DNA of 64,000 bases from Muscardinus avellanarius (taxonomy: Eukaryota; Chordata; Mammalia; Rodentia; Gliridae). The stretch is taken from the NCBI GenBank assembly GCA_963383645.1, contig OY726560.1:81449593-81513592 (forward strand). Direction: 5' to 3'. The notes under the pieces are model-generated. The model did not search any database, was not told the origin of the DNA, and saw nothing but the letters and a program-made list of their open reading frames with translations. This document shows, piece after piece, positions 35,445-47,909 of this stretch. The translations under genes were made by a program, and so were the position numbers. Every line of letters starts with the position of its first letter. Positions within the stretch are counted from its first letter, which is position 1.

Positions 35445-36113
35445 TGTACCAGTATTGGGAATGGCCTAGGAAGATTTGAGAAAGCAATGATTATTAATAT
35501 ATTCCAAAAATTGGGTGAGGGGCAAATCTGTGAAAGGACTTGGTTTCTACCTAGAAGCAGGCAATTATTCCAATGTAAATTAACCTAGGCAAAGGTAATT
35601 AGCAAGTCTACAGGAGAGGGCAACTAGGACTTCCTCATCCTCATTCTAAAGACAGGTTTACATAATTGGATAATCTAGCTAGGATGGGAGGAGGGGTTGA
35701 CCTTCCTGAAAGGAGACACCTTGCCAAACCTTGCTGGGGGGAGGAACCTTACAGGGACATTTACTATGCCAGAATTATGTAAACAAGATGGAGGTCATGA
35801 GTATAAAAAGTCCAGTCCACATGTTGTATCTTTGGTGGGGCATTCATTTGAACCACCCCCATGCCATTCTGGCATGGGGCTGTAACTATCTTCTGTATTC
35901 TATCTTTTTAATAAACTTCTTTAAATCTTCAGCAAGAGTCCGGGCTAATGTGTATTTACCCTTAGCTCAGGACAAGAACCCGCAGTTTTTCTGTTTTTTT
36001 TTTTTTTTTTTTTTTTCTGTTTTTCTGTTTTTTTGTTTCTTTGGGGAGTTTTCGGGAAATTATTCCCAGGGATCCAACAAAGATCCCTAGGGACAGTTTC
36101 CCAAACCGTAACA
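35445..36113 (+). mobile_element. Solo LTR, family A (copy 4)
   Basis: 669 bp with duplications TAACC (35440-35444, 36114-36118). TATAAAAA at 35802, predicted start ggtg at 35834, AATAAA at 35910-35915, so the R region is only about 97 nt. Confidence 0.95.
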
Positions 36114-36639
36114 TAACCTATAGTGTCCAAGTTTAAGATTATGTAACTTGTGAACAGAGATAATTTTACTTCTTTTCTGATCTGGATACCTTTTATTTCT
36201 TTTGCTTGACTAATACCTATGGATAGAATTTCTAATACCATCTTGGATAGATATGAAAGCACACATCATTTATTTCATTTGATTGCTATTAATTTTTCAG
36301 TAGAAGGAATTATAAAAATCATCAGAATAAAAATGAAGTCATTTCTGTCAATCTTAAATAAATACATGATTAAGTAAATAAAGTTGGGAGGTTATAAAGG
36401 GGTTCATAACCTGTAGTAACTGTAAGAGAAATAGATCACCAAAACCACAATCTACGAAAAGTCCATTGCATCCATACTTAAAACAGTACTTCTCTAAGGA
36501 CATCTGCCCAGCAACTGTCTGTTGAGCCTTGGGCTGTCACCACCTTTGTTATTAATTCTTGTGGCCACAGATTATTGTTTTAAATAATATTCTGTAATTG
36601 TCCTCATTTTTGCCTTTATATTCTGGCTGTATCACTCCT

Positions 36640-37250
36640 GGGTATCTCTCCAAAGGGGCTGAAATCAGAGAACTACAGTCATATATGCATATACATGTTC
36701 ATAGCAGCACATTCACAATAGACAAATGATGGAATCAACCAAGATGTCCATCAAGAGATGAACATATTACAAAATTATGGGAAATACACACAATGGACTT
36801 CTAGTCACCAATAAAAAAAAATAACAAAGTTATGTCATTTGCAAGAAAATGGAAGAACCTGGAGAGTATTATGTTAAGTGAGATTAGCCAGTCACAGAAA
36901 GAGAAGAGGCATATGTTTTCTCTAATATGTGCAAGCTAGGGAGTATTTGGGGTCCCATTGAGCCTCCAGACAATGGAGGAGAAACCTCAGTGGAACCCAG
37001 AGAGGTGATCTAAGGGAAGGGGAGGATGAATACTGAGGTTCATTGATGAAATACTACATCAACTATGTGTACATAAGTGAATATACCAACGTCAGTCTCA
37101 TATTCTGTACTGGAAAGAGGGTAAATGGGGATCTGGGGTTAGGCCCACTAAGTGCTGTGTGCATGTATATTACTGTCAACATGATTTACATTATTATGTG
37201 AGACTATCGTGCACCAATACAAGCACATTAGAAAAAAATCTATTAAAACC
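36640..37250 (+). mobile_element. L1 3' end fragment
   Basis: Contains the ORF2 end region ('ccaagatgtccatcaagaga', 'tgttaagtgagattagccag') and a 3'UTR ending 'gcaccaatacaagcac' with an A tail. Confidence 0.85.
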
Positions 37251-37261
37251 TTAAAAAATAT

Positions 37262-37425
37262 CTTAGCCAGATGTGGTGACAGTGCACATTTATAATCCCA
37301 GTACTTGGGAGGCCAAAACAGAAAGATTATAGGTTGGAGACCAGCCTCACAACTTAGGAAGACCCTATTTCAACATAAAAAAACAAAATCAGGCTGGGAG
37401 TGTAGTTTAGAGGTAGAATGCCCTA
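37262..37425 (+). repeat. B1-dID SINE, diverged
   Basis: 'agccagatgtggtgacagtg' through a short ID half. Confidence 0.75.
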
Positions 37426-38399
37426 AAATAAAAATATAAAAATCTCTTTTTTGCTTCAACTTCTTGCATATGCTCATAGTTTACTATGGAACAATTATTC
37501 CTACAACAATGCTATTCTATTCCCAAATAAATATTACACCTTGGAGAATCTCTCTTTGATTGTTATTTAGATTGACAGAGTAGATTTGAACAGATAAATC
37601 TCTTCCATATTGCACAAATTGACTACCTCACATCACACTGGCTTGTGGTGTTGAGTAATTTTGACATTCTGGTTGGATATTATGGTATTATATTAGATTA
37701 TAATTTAATATCTATAAAACATTTCCTTAGTCTTATTCACCCCATTTAATTTACTGGATGGCAACTATTTGCTTATCTACTTCTCTAATATAAGATGGGT
37801 ATTTGATGAATTCTTTTAACCTAGGAATTTGCATATTTATTCCTAAGTGATTTTTCTATCTTGTTCTTAGTCTTTAAGATTTTAAAATGCAAAATATATA
37901 ATTTATCTAAAAGTGACTATAATGTGAATGTACATCTGGCTTTTAATTTTTCTTTCTTATAATATCTTTGTCAGATTTTAATATTAAGGTTATTCTGGCT
38001 TCATAAAACTCATAAAAATGAGCTTTTCTATACTTTGGAAGAATTTCTATAATATTGCTATTTCTTCCTTAAACAAATGGAAGAATTCACCAGCGAGGCT
38101 GCCTGTTCTTAGAGTTTTCTTTGTGGAAAGGTTTTTTACTTACAAGTTTATTACTTTTTGTAATGGATGCAGTTTTTCTTCTTGGTATGATTTTTTTCTA
38201 GTTCTTCTTGATAAGTTTTAATATGGTGATTATCTAGAAATTTGTCTATTTTCTTCAACTTTCAAATTTATTGTTATGACATTGTTCATAATGTGTTGTA
38301 GGATTTGCAGCAATATTCTCACCTTTTATACTTGTTATGAGTCATTTATGCTTTCTTATTTTTTCTGAGTGTCTCTGTTTCACTGTCTTCTACTTCTTT

Positions 38400-38603
38400 T
38401 TTTTTTTTTTTAATGTGTGGGTCCCCAGGGGCATTTGACCTCTGAGCTACACCCCCTGCCCTATTTTTTATTCTTTATTTTGAAACTGGGTCTCACTGAG
38501 TTGCAGAGGGTCTAAGTAGCTGAGGCTGTCTGTGAACCGCAATCCGCTGGGCTCAGCCTCCCAAATACTGGGATTACAAGCATGCGCCACCATGCCTGGC
38601 TTG
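38400..38603 (-). repeat. B1-dID SINE, antisense
   Basis: T run at 38396-38412; ends 'gccaccatgcctggct'. Confidence 0.85.
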
Positions 38604-38646
38604 TCTCCCACTTCTACCTCTCTCTTTTTACTTTAATATCTGAGAA

Positions 38647-38800
38647 TAGGGGTTATCAACTTTTTCTGGGAAAGGTGCTTTTAATAGTAAATATTTACAT
38701 GTTATGGCATATAAACTAATACTCTTTGATATAATGAGGTCCAAGACTGTAAATGGGTTGCTTGTTTATTCCTTTTTCAAATGTTCAATCAGAGGTAACA
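38647..38800. repeat. Possible hAT-type fossil
   Basis: 'atcaactttttctgggaaagg...tagtaaatattt' resembles a common DNA-transposon fossil pattern; family not certain. Confidence 0.35.
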
Positions 38801-38821
38801 TTTAAAAAAATTGTGTTTTTA

Positions 38822-41443
38822 TTGGTGCATTGTATTCATACATCTTAATGGTGGAGACATACATGCACACATCACCCAATTAGCCCTTACCCAACTCCTG
38901 CCCCATTCCCTCCCCCTCCCTCTTTCCCATTCTTGGCTTAGTAATTGACTTTGATGTGTTTGTTAAAGTACAACATGTGCTTTAAAGAGTTTCCATCTTT
39001 CCCTCTCCCATCCCCTCAGATGTGTCTAACAGGTCCATTTGATTAATGGTGTTCTTTAGGTCTGAAGCATCATTATGACCTTTTGTCTAGAAGAACAGTC
39101 TAATGGTGGGAGAGAGGTGTTGATGTCTCCCAGTATTATTGTATTGGGTTTCATGTGTGACTTAATGTCATCAAGACTTTGTTTTATGGAAATAGTTGCA
39201 CCTATGTTTGGGGCATAAATATTGACTATTGCTTTTTCTTCTTTCTGGATTGTTCCTTTTACCAGTAAAAATCACCTTTGTCTCTTTTAATTAGCTTGGT
39301 ATTGAAGTCTAACTTGTCTGATATCATAGTTGCTACTTCTGCTTATCCTTGAGTTCTGTTGACATGAATTACCTTGTCCAGCTCTTTACTTTAAGCTCTT
39401 TAAGTTTAAGTATTCTCTCTTTTATGCTTATTATTTTTAGATTAGCTCTTTTAAGATGAGCCTATATCTCTTCAATGTCCAATTCATGCTGTCGAATTGT
39501 TTTTCTAAATGAGATACTATGAGTTTGTTTTTGAAGTGATCAGCTTCTAAGAGCAATATTCTATTCTCCATGTGGTCTAATCATTTGTTTATAGTTTGAA
39601 TTGATGCCTTCACTTCAATGATTGCATTCTTTATTTCTTTCAGACTCTCTCTAAATTCTTTTTGGAAGTTCTTTATTATTTCTAGTTACATTCCTGATTT
39701 GATCTTCTGCAGATCTCTGCAATTCTGTGTTGTCAGGTTCTGTTATTGTGGTGTTGTGGGAGTTCATTGTTTTCTTTCTTTCTTTCTTTCTTTTTGTGGG
39801 TCTGGGGATGGAACCCAGGGACATTCTACCTCTAGCTATACCCCCTGCCCTATTTTTTACTCTTTTAGTTTTTGAAACTGGGTCTCACTGAGTTGTGGAG
39901 GGCCTCACTCAGTAGCTGAGGCTATTCATGAACCATGATCCTTCTGTCTCAGCCTCCCAAATGCTGGGATTACAAACATGTGCCACCATGCCTGGCTTCA
40001 TTGCTTTCTTGTTATTCCTTTTTCTTATGATTTCAGAAGTTTGTATCTGTTGCTTTTGATAGCTTTTTCTCAGTCTCTATGTGTCAGCTGGTATATCCAA
40101 GGGCAAGTTGTGTTATATTCAACAGTGATGTTTGAGTAAGGAGAGAACTGAAGCTACTGATAGGATCAAATAGAATGAGAGTATGAGTTTGGTAATGTAG
40201 AATATAGTAGAGATTAGAGATAGTGAAAATGTAGTAGTATTCTAGTACACAATGTAGAGTTTTTAGTATAGTGATATGAAGTGAATTTAATATAAGAAAA
40301 AGAAAAGAAGAGAGAAAAAAGAAAAGGGATGGAGAGAAGAGAGTGAGTATATACAAGGGAAGAAGCTTGGAATAGGGGTTGGAAATAGAGCAATCAAACA
40401 AGCATGCACGCTTACACCAAACAAAACCACAAGAAACAAAACCAAACCAAAACAACAACAATATAATGCAACCCGACAAATATATGAATATTCAACAGTC
40501 TGGAATCTCTCTTTGTGCAGACACCAAGTGCCCTTGGCATCTTTTATGCTGCGAGCCTGATTTGCTGAGTCTCTCTCAGTCTATGCAGATGGACAGTATC
40601 AATGGGGCTATATCTAGTATTAAGCATAGGTCACCATCCACACTTTCCACAGATTTGGAGCCTAAGTCTACCCTGCCTGCATAAGTGGCAGATGCCTTTA
40701 GGACCAAACCCAGTATAAGAGTCTCTGTTCTCCACAGCTAGGGCTGGTCTGGTCTGACTTCTCCCTATTCACCACAATTGGGTGATCTATGATGATCCTG
40801 GAGATCCTACTAGTTGGATCTAGTATTAAGTGTAGGTCTCCCTCTATGCTTTCCACTGATGCAGAGTCTGAGTCTGTCCAAGTCTCTGTTATTTCCAACA
40901 GCAGACTTTACCCCTACCTTACCCAGATTGAACCACAAAGTCTCAGACCCAGGTAGTTTTTAGTGGCTGTGTGAGTCTCTGGGTGTGCCACACTGGGAAT
41001 TCTCTTGCGGGAATTGCGGGTTCACTTACAGTGTTGTTGAGCACCACTCTGGATCTCTGGAGAGTGTGCTGCCACTGCTGCAAGTTGTAGGTGGTGTTTG
41101 CACAGGAGGAACTGATGGCTTATAATTCCGACGATCTGCAGCACCTTACTTTGTTTCAGGTCACTGGTTGTTTTCTTGTCAGTCTCTGGAGTCGGGTGCA
41201 GTGGGATGAGATATCACTGCCTTGAAGGCTGCAGCCATTAAAAATCAGCAGGCTGTTTTTTTTTGCTCTCTGATCAGTCTTCAAGCTTTTTTTCCTAATG
41301 CCTTTGAATTATCATAATGTTTTTAAAGTTATGGTTTTTTTTTTTTTCTTTTGTAAGAATGCTGTTTTTAAGGCACTGGAGATCAGGTGCCAGCAGGACT
41401 GATATGTGCTACTCCCCTCAGTCGCCATCTTTCTGGAAGTCCA
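38822..41443 (-). mobile_element. L1 with RT region deleted
   Basis: Minus-strand order is 5' end ('ggcgactgagg' region at about 41420-41440), 5'UTR, decayed ORF1 (about 39420-40000 plus an inserted SINE), a piece of the ORF2 endonuclease (39020-39400), then the 3'UTR and tail (38822-39000). The N-terminal endonuclease edge and all of RT are missing. Confidence 0.75.
39790..39998 (-). repeat. B1-dID SINE, antisense, with TTTC run
   Basis: A TTTC repeat (39770-39793) leads into a complete copy inside the deleted L1. Confidence 0.85.
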
Positions 41444-41464
41444 GCATTTATGTTTTTAAATGTC

Positions 41465-41675
41465 TGGGGAGCTGGGCATGGTGGCGCATGCTTGTAATCC
41501 CAGTGCTTGGGAGGCTGAGACAGAAGGATCACACAGGTTCGAAGCCAGCCTCAGCTACTTAGTGAGACTCTCAGCAACTTAGTGAGATTCTGTTTCCAAA
41601 TAAAGTATAAAATAGGTCTTGGAGTATAGCCTGGAGGTAGAAAGCCCCTGGGTTCCACCCCCAGTACAATAAATA
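41465..41675 (+). repeat. B1-dID SINE
   Basis: Well preserved copy just outside the L1 5' end. Confidence 0.85.
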
Positions 41676-42310
41676 AATGTCTGGGAAAATAGTACTTTAT
41701 GGTATGAGACATTCAAACTTGGGTGTTTATAAACATAGTTTTATTATGACAGAGACATAAACATCTGTATAATCTATATTTGGCATATGGCTGTTTTACA
41801 GGATGATCGCAGAGTTGAGTAGCTGCAATAGACTGCATGACTGGTGTTATAAAGTGGGTCTGGAACATCCCCCAGGGCTCCTATGTGGAGGGTTCAGTCC
41901 CAATGCCACAAAGTTGAGAGGTAAGGCTACTAGGGCATGAATGGATTGAGTGCTCTGACCTGGCTAGCTGATGCACTCATACCTGAGTGGAATATTGAGA
42001 GGTTATAGAAACTCACGGAGGTGAGAGCTATTCAAAGGGAGTGGGTCTCTCCTTCCTTCTACCCCCTCTTCTCTCCACCTAGATTCCTCTTCTACCCCCT
42101 CTTCTCTCCACCTAGATTCATAGCTATCATCAGGCAAGCAGCTTTACTCCTCACAATGTTCAGTGTCACCACAGACCCAGAAACAGTAGACCTTACTAAT
42201 CATAGACTGAAACCTCTGAAATTTAGAGTCAAAATAATTCTTTCCATCTTTAAGTTAATTTCCCAAAGGTATTTAATTTTGTCACAGCAATAAAAAGATG
42301 ACTAACACAG
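41676..42310. other. Unidentified, with a 31-bp tandem duplication
   Basis: 'ttctaccccctcttctctcc...tagattc' occurs twice in tandem at about 42055-42119. The end 'gtcacagcaataaaaagatg...taacaca' looks like the tail of an old rodent repeat. Confidence 0.4.
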
Positions 42311-42324
42311 CTTACAAACTCTAA

Positions 42325-42425
42325 AAAAATATATATATTATATATATATAATATATATAATACATATACAAATATATATATAAATTTATATATAAATATA
42401 TAAAATATATAAAAAATATATTTTT
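42325..42425. repeat. AT-rich TATA microsatellite
   Basis: Imperfect TA repeats, probably from a SINE or L1 tail. Confidence 0.9.
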
Positions 42426-42436
42426 AAAAATTTTAT

Positions 42437-42851
42437 TTTTGGTGGTACTGGGGTTCCTGGAAGCCCTTGTACCTCTGGGCTACACTCCCAGACCTATTTT
42501 TACATTTTTTTTTTTTATTTGGAAACAGGTTCTCCTAAGCCAGTGCGCGCGGCTGGCTTCGAATCTGCGTGATCCTCCTGTCTCTGCCTCCCAAGCGCGG
42601 GGATTACAAGCGTGCGCCACCATGCCCGGCTATATATATATTTGTGTGTGTGGTACTGGGGATTGAATTAGGGTGCTCTACATCTAAGCTATACCTCTAG
42701 TTCTCTCTCTTTTTTTTTAAATTTTGAATCAGGATTTCATTAAGTTGCCAAGGACTTCACTAAGTTGATGAGGCTGTCCTCAAACCTGCAATCCTCCTGT
42801 CTCAGTCTCCCAAGTGCTGGGATTACAGGCATGTGCTACCACACTCAGCTA
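42437..42851 (-). repeat. Two antisense SINEs in tandem
   Basis: Copies at 42437-42632 ('ggggttcctggaagcccttg' variant) and 42648-42851. Confidence 0.85.
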
Positions 42852-45800
42852 AAATATTTTTTATCTGATTTCTTATACAAGTTTTTTTAAGCTTTGAACA
42901 TATTATAATATTATATGATTATAAAAGTAACTGCTGGCTTCTGGGAAGATGGTGACCAAGGGAAGCAGCACATACCAGTCTTGCTGACACTTGATCTCAA
43001 TTGCCTCAAAAAAAGCATTCTACAAAGCCAGAAAATAGTATCAGTAGAGAAATAAAAATGATAAATACAAGGGACAGGGAAAAGGAAGATTACAAGATTA
43101 GAGAGCAAAAAAGAAATCCTCCCACCTTGTCTCAGTGGACACCACACTAGAGCCATCTTGCCTTACAGCACATGACTCCAGAGATGTAAAGGAAAACCAA
43201 GGACCTTAAGTGAAGAGCTGCATACAATCAGAGTTGTAAGCCATCAGTTTTCCCTGTGCAGACACCACTACAACCTCCAGCAGTGGCGGTGGAGCTCACC
43301 ACACCCTACAGGGATCCAGAGCGGAGCTCAACACCAGAAAAGAAACCCACCCAACTTGCAACTGAGGGCACCACAGTGGCGCCATCTTGCCTCACTGCAC
43401 CCAGGAATGATCAGGAAAACATCCAAGGACCTGAAGTTAGCAGCTGCAGATCATTGGAATTGTAAGTCATCAGTTGCTCTTCCTCAAACACCAGCTACAA
43501 CTTGCAGCAGTGGTGGCCAAGCCTACCATGCCCTCCAGAGATCCAGACCAGTGTGCACTAAAACTCTAAGTCAAGCTGCAGTCTCCAAAGGAGAACATCC
43601 AGTGCAGCACCCTCAAGGACTCAGGCAGCCGTGATAAATTGCTTGGGTCTGAGACTTTGCAGTTAAACCCAGCAAAGGAATGGTAGAAATTTACAACTTG
43701 CAGCAGTGGCAGCTGAGCTTACCACGCTCTCCAAGATCCAGAGCTGCACTCATTAACACCATAAGTGAAGTTGCGGTTCCCATGGAAGAACACCCAGCAT
43801 GGTGCCCCCAAGGACTTGCACAGCTGCAATAAACTCCCTGGGTCTGTGACTTTGCAGTTCAACTCAGAGAAGATGGAAATTGAGTCTACTGTTGGACATA
43901 GCAGAGTCTCAGTCAGACTCAGGCTCTGATAAGTGGAAAGTGTAGGGGGAGACCTACGCTTAACACTAGACCAACTAGTAGGGTTTCTGGGATGACCACA
44001 AACCACCCAATGATGGAGAATGGAAAGAAGCCAGACAGCCAGACATAGCTGTGGAGAACAGAGACTCTTACATTGAGTTTGGTCTCAGAGGCACACACCA
44101 CCTATGGAGGCAGAGAGAAACCAATACACCACATCTGAGGAAAGCTTGGAGGGTAAACTGCACTTAACACTAGATCCAGCTATGTTGATACTGACCATCT
44201 TCATAGACTGAGAAAGATTACAGGAGAACCAGGCTTACAGGAGAAAAGGTGCTGGTGGCACTTGGTATATGCACAGAGAGAGACTGCAGAAGAGGCTCTG
44301 CCTGCTGAATAATCATTTATTTGTAGAGTTGCATTAATTTGTTGTTGGCGTTTTTTTTTTTTTGTTCTTTTTTGTATGTATGAGTGTGCATGCCTGTTTT
44401 TTTTTTTTACCCAATTTCTATACCTTTTCCCAAGCTTCTTTCGTTGTACATAGCTATTCTCTTCTACCCTTTTTCTATCTTTTTTTTCTCTCTTCTTATC
44501 TCTTCCTTGTATTAAATCCACTTCATATAACTATATTAGGAACTCTACATTGGTTACTAGAATACTACTACATTTTCACTATCTCTAAATCTCTACTATA
44601 TACTATCTTACCAATATACTCTCATCCTATTTGATCCTATCTGAGGCTTTACCCTATTCTTTAATTTATGATTTCACTTCCCCCCTCACTCATCCTTCAC
44701 TGTTGAATACAATACAACTTGCCCTTGGATATACCAGCTGGCACCTAGCGACTGAGAAAAAGCTATCAAAAATAACAGATACAAACTTCTGAAATCATGA
44801 GAAGAAGGAATAGCAAGGAAGCAATGAGCTCCCAAAATACCACAATAACAGAACCTGACAAAACAAAATTGCAAAGATCTCCAGAAGGTCAAATCAGGAT
44901 TGTAATTGTAGAAACAATACAGGAATTTTCAAAAGAATTTATAGAGAGTCTGTAAAAAATAAAGAATGCACTCATTGAAGTGAAGGCATCAATTCAAACT
45001 AAAAACAACTGATTAGACCACATGAATAATAGAATCTCCTTCCTAGAAGTTGATCACTCCAAAAACAAATGTATAGTATGTAACTTAGAACAAAACAATT
45101 TGACAGCATGAATTTGATATTGAAGTAATACTGGCCCATTTTAAAAGAGTGAATGTAAGAATGATTGGCATAGAAGAGAGAATAGAAGGCAAACCCAAAG
45201 GGATCAACAATCTTTTCAAAGGAGTAATATCAGAAAAATTTCCAAACATAGAGCAAGTGGTCAATATATAGGTACAGGAAACTTAAAGAATTTCTTTACA
45301 CAAGATCGGAGAAAAAGTTCCCCATGCCACATAATAGTTAAACTGACAAATGTTAGAAGCCAAGGAAAGAAACTTAAAGGCAACAAATACAAAAGACCAA
45401 ATGACATTCAGAGACAAACCAATTAGAATCACTCCAGATTTCTGAAACCAAGTCATTAAAGCCAGAAGGGCCCAGAGTAGAATATTCCAAACTCTGAAAG
45501 AAAACAACTTGCAGCCCCAAATTTTCTACCCAGCAAAACTATCTTTCAAATTAGGCAGGAAATTAAAATCTTCCATAACAAACAAGCTGAAGTAATTAAT
45601 GACTTCCAAAGCAAAACTAGAGAAAATACTGAAAGAGATTAACTGCAAAGAAGAAATAAGTAATACATGCCAGAAGCAGAGACACAAGAATTTCCATTGA
45701 GCAAACAACTAAGCAAAGAACAACAAACACTATTTCAAACAGAAGTTAAATCTCAACAGGTTAGGAAATAAAAATAACCTCTCAATAATCACAATGAACA

Positions 45801-46177
45801 TAAATGCCCTCAAATTCCCAGTAAAAAGACATAAGGTGGCAAAATGGATTAAAAAACAGAATCCATTTATCTGCTGCCTGCAAGAAACACACTTTACAAG
45901 TAAAGATAGTAACAAACTAAAGGAAAAGGGCTGGAGCAAGGTAATCCATGACAACAAAATTTGAAGACAAGCAGGAGTAGCAGTTCTGATATCGGAATAG
46001 TTAGATTTCAAGCCCCAGCTTATTAGAAGAGACAAAGCAGGTCATTTTTACTGATAAAAGGAACAGGCTAGCAGAGGAAATAATAATAATCATCAACATT
46101 TATGCTCCAAACACTAGTGAAGCTATTTTCATAAAACAAACTCTTTGTGAAATTAAGTCACACATAAGTCCCAATAC

Positions 46178-46190
46178 AATAATACTGAGA
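46178..46190 (+). repeat. Target duplication, left copy
   Basis: AATAATACTGAGA, repeated at 53672-53684, brackets both the SINE and the younger L1. Confidence 0.9.
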
Positions 46191-46413
46191 AGGCCAGGCG
46201 TGGTGGTGCACGCTTGTAATCCCCGCGCTTGGGAGGTGGAGACAGGAGGATCGCGCTGGTTCGAAGCCAGCCTCGCTGGCTTAAGAGACTCTGTTTCCAC
46301 ATAAAAATGTTAAAAAATAGGTCTGGGAGTGTAGCCCATGGGAGTGTATCCCGGAGGTTTAAGGGCTTCCAGAAACCCCAGTACCACCAAAATAAATAAA
46401 TAAATAAATAAAA
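46191..46413 (+). repeat. B1-dID SINE upstream of the young L1
   Basis: Complete, with an internal duplication of 'gggagtgta.cc' and an AAAT-repeat tail into which the L1 probably inserted. Confidence 0.85.
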
Positions 46414-46425
46414 TAGACTTCCGGG

Positions 46426-46434
46426 AAGATGGCG
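46426..46434 (+). promoter_or_regulatory. YY1-like site at the L1 5' end
   Basis: AAGATGGCG within the first 20 bases, as in many mammalian L1 promoters; also at the 5' ends of the other L1 copies here, partly mutated. Confidence 0.7.
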
Positions 46435-46610
46435 ACGGAGGAAAGCGGCACTTACAAGTCCCGCTAACAATCCAACTCTACTACCTCAAAACCAGCGCCT
46501 TTCAGAGCCAGAAAACACCACAGCAAAGAAATAAAAATGGTAAATACAAGGGACAGAGAAAAAGGGCTGGAAAAACAAGACACCGAAAAAAAACCAGCCC
46601 GAAGTGCCGC

Positions 46611-47115
46611 GCCCGCGCGGCGCGGAGCGGCCGGAGCTGCCAGAGCCACAGCGCGGATTGGGGGGAGCCGCGGAGCGGAGCGGCCTGAGCAGCCGGAGCA
46701 GCCAGAGCCGCGGCGCGGAACGGCCGGAGCGGCCAGAGTGGCCAGACCCGCGGTACAGAGCAGCTGGAGTCGCGGTTCCGAGCAGCTGAGCAGAGTGGCC
46801 AGAACAGCCGGAGCAGTCAGAGCTGCAGCGCGGATTGGCTGGGGCTGTGACGCGGAGTGGCCGGAGCCGCTGGAGCGGCCGGAGCAGAGTGGCCAGAACA
46901 GCTGAGCGGAGCGGACAGAGCAGCCGGAGCGGAGTGGCCAGAACAGCCGGAGCAGCCAGAGCCGCGTCGCGGAACGGCCGGAGCGGCCGGAGTGGCCAGA
47001 CCCACGGTGCAGAGCAGCCAGAGCCGCGGTGCAGAGCGGGCGGAGCAGCCGGAGCGGCCAGAACCTTGGTGCGGAGCAGCCAGAGCCACGGCGCAGAGCG
47101 GCCGGAGTGGCGTGG
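46611..47115 (+). repeat. GC-rich minisatellite in the L1 5'UTR
   Basis: Irregular units built from 'cggccggagcagccagagcc'. A longer period is visible: the block around 'cgcggaacggccggagcggc' at about 46713 recurs at about 46967. Absent from the homologous position of the L1 at 8313-11085. Confidence 0.9.
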
Positions 47116-47909
47116 CCTACATCCCCCCTAGCAACACCAGGCTCCAGAGAGGAGGGAGACTCAAAACAGAGCTCAAATCCAGAGAGGAGGTACTCTGTCC
47201 TCGCGGCCTAGGATGCAGAAGCAGCGTCTTACTGCTGGCGGCAGCGGCGAGTTCACCAGACGGCCCTAGACCAACCCACTCAACCAACCACCAGGCGCCT
47301 GAGAGGAGGGGTGGACAGCGAGCCGAGGTGAGCAGGTGCTGAACAGCCGGGCGGCAGTCAGCAGTCTTGTTGGTGCAGGGAACATCTAAAGCTCCCAAGG
47401 GCTGGGAGAGGACACAACTGGCAAGGACTCAGAGCAGAGTTCAAAACCAGAGAAGAAATACACCGCATCATGGCTGAGGGCGTGGCAGTGGTGCCATATT
47501 GCCAGTGTTGGCAGCAGCGAATCCACCGAGTTCACTACAGCTCCATCAGCGCACTCAACAACCGTGAGTCAAATTGCGGCCCCTAGGGGAGAAATCCCAG
47601 TACTGCACTCCCAGGGACTTGCGCAGATAGTCTCCCTGGGTCGGAGATTTTAGCAGTGCAACCCAGTGGGGGAGTGGCAGTGGCAGAGATATCATACCAT
47701 AGTCACAACTCCCCACTGGAGAACGCCCAACTTGGCACCCCCCACGGTCTAAGCAGCCTTGATTGACTCCCCGGGTCTGAGACTTTGTGATACAACACAG
47801 TAAAGGAGTAGTGGTGACTGAGATACCATAGACTAGAGATCCAGAGCATCTTAAGTGAACTCGTAGTGACTCAGGGAAGAACCCAGAGAAGGCACAAACT
47901 TCCAAAATC

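Larger units (their letters stand above)
24673..38398 (-). mobile_element. Ancient L1, split into many pieces
   Basis: Recognisable antisense pieces in 3'-to-5' order are: 3'UTR/ORF2 end (24673-24836, 25335-25420, 26630-26883, 27816-28110), ORF2 middle (28660-28983, 29707-29786, 30457-30495, 33370-33430, 33680-33833, 34500-34594, 35301-35395, 36114-36265) and upstream ORF2 (37960-38398). The order is that of one L1 interrupted by later insertions. The piece at 36125-36250 covers the antisense of the RT active-site region. Confidence 0.75.

Noticed and set aside
46537..47342. Arg/Ala/Gly-rich frames in the young L1 5'UTR
   Set aside because: Products of the minisatellite in several frames; not genes.
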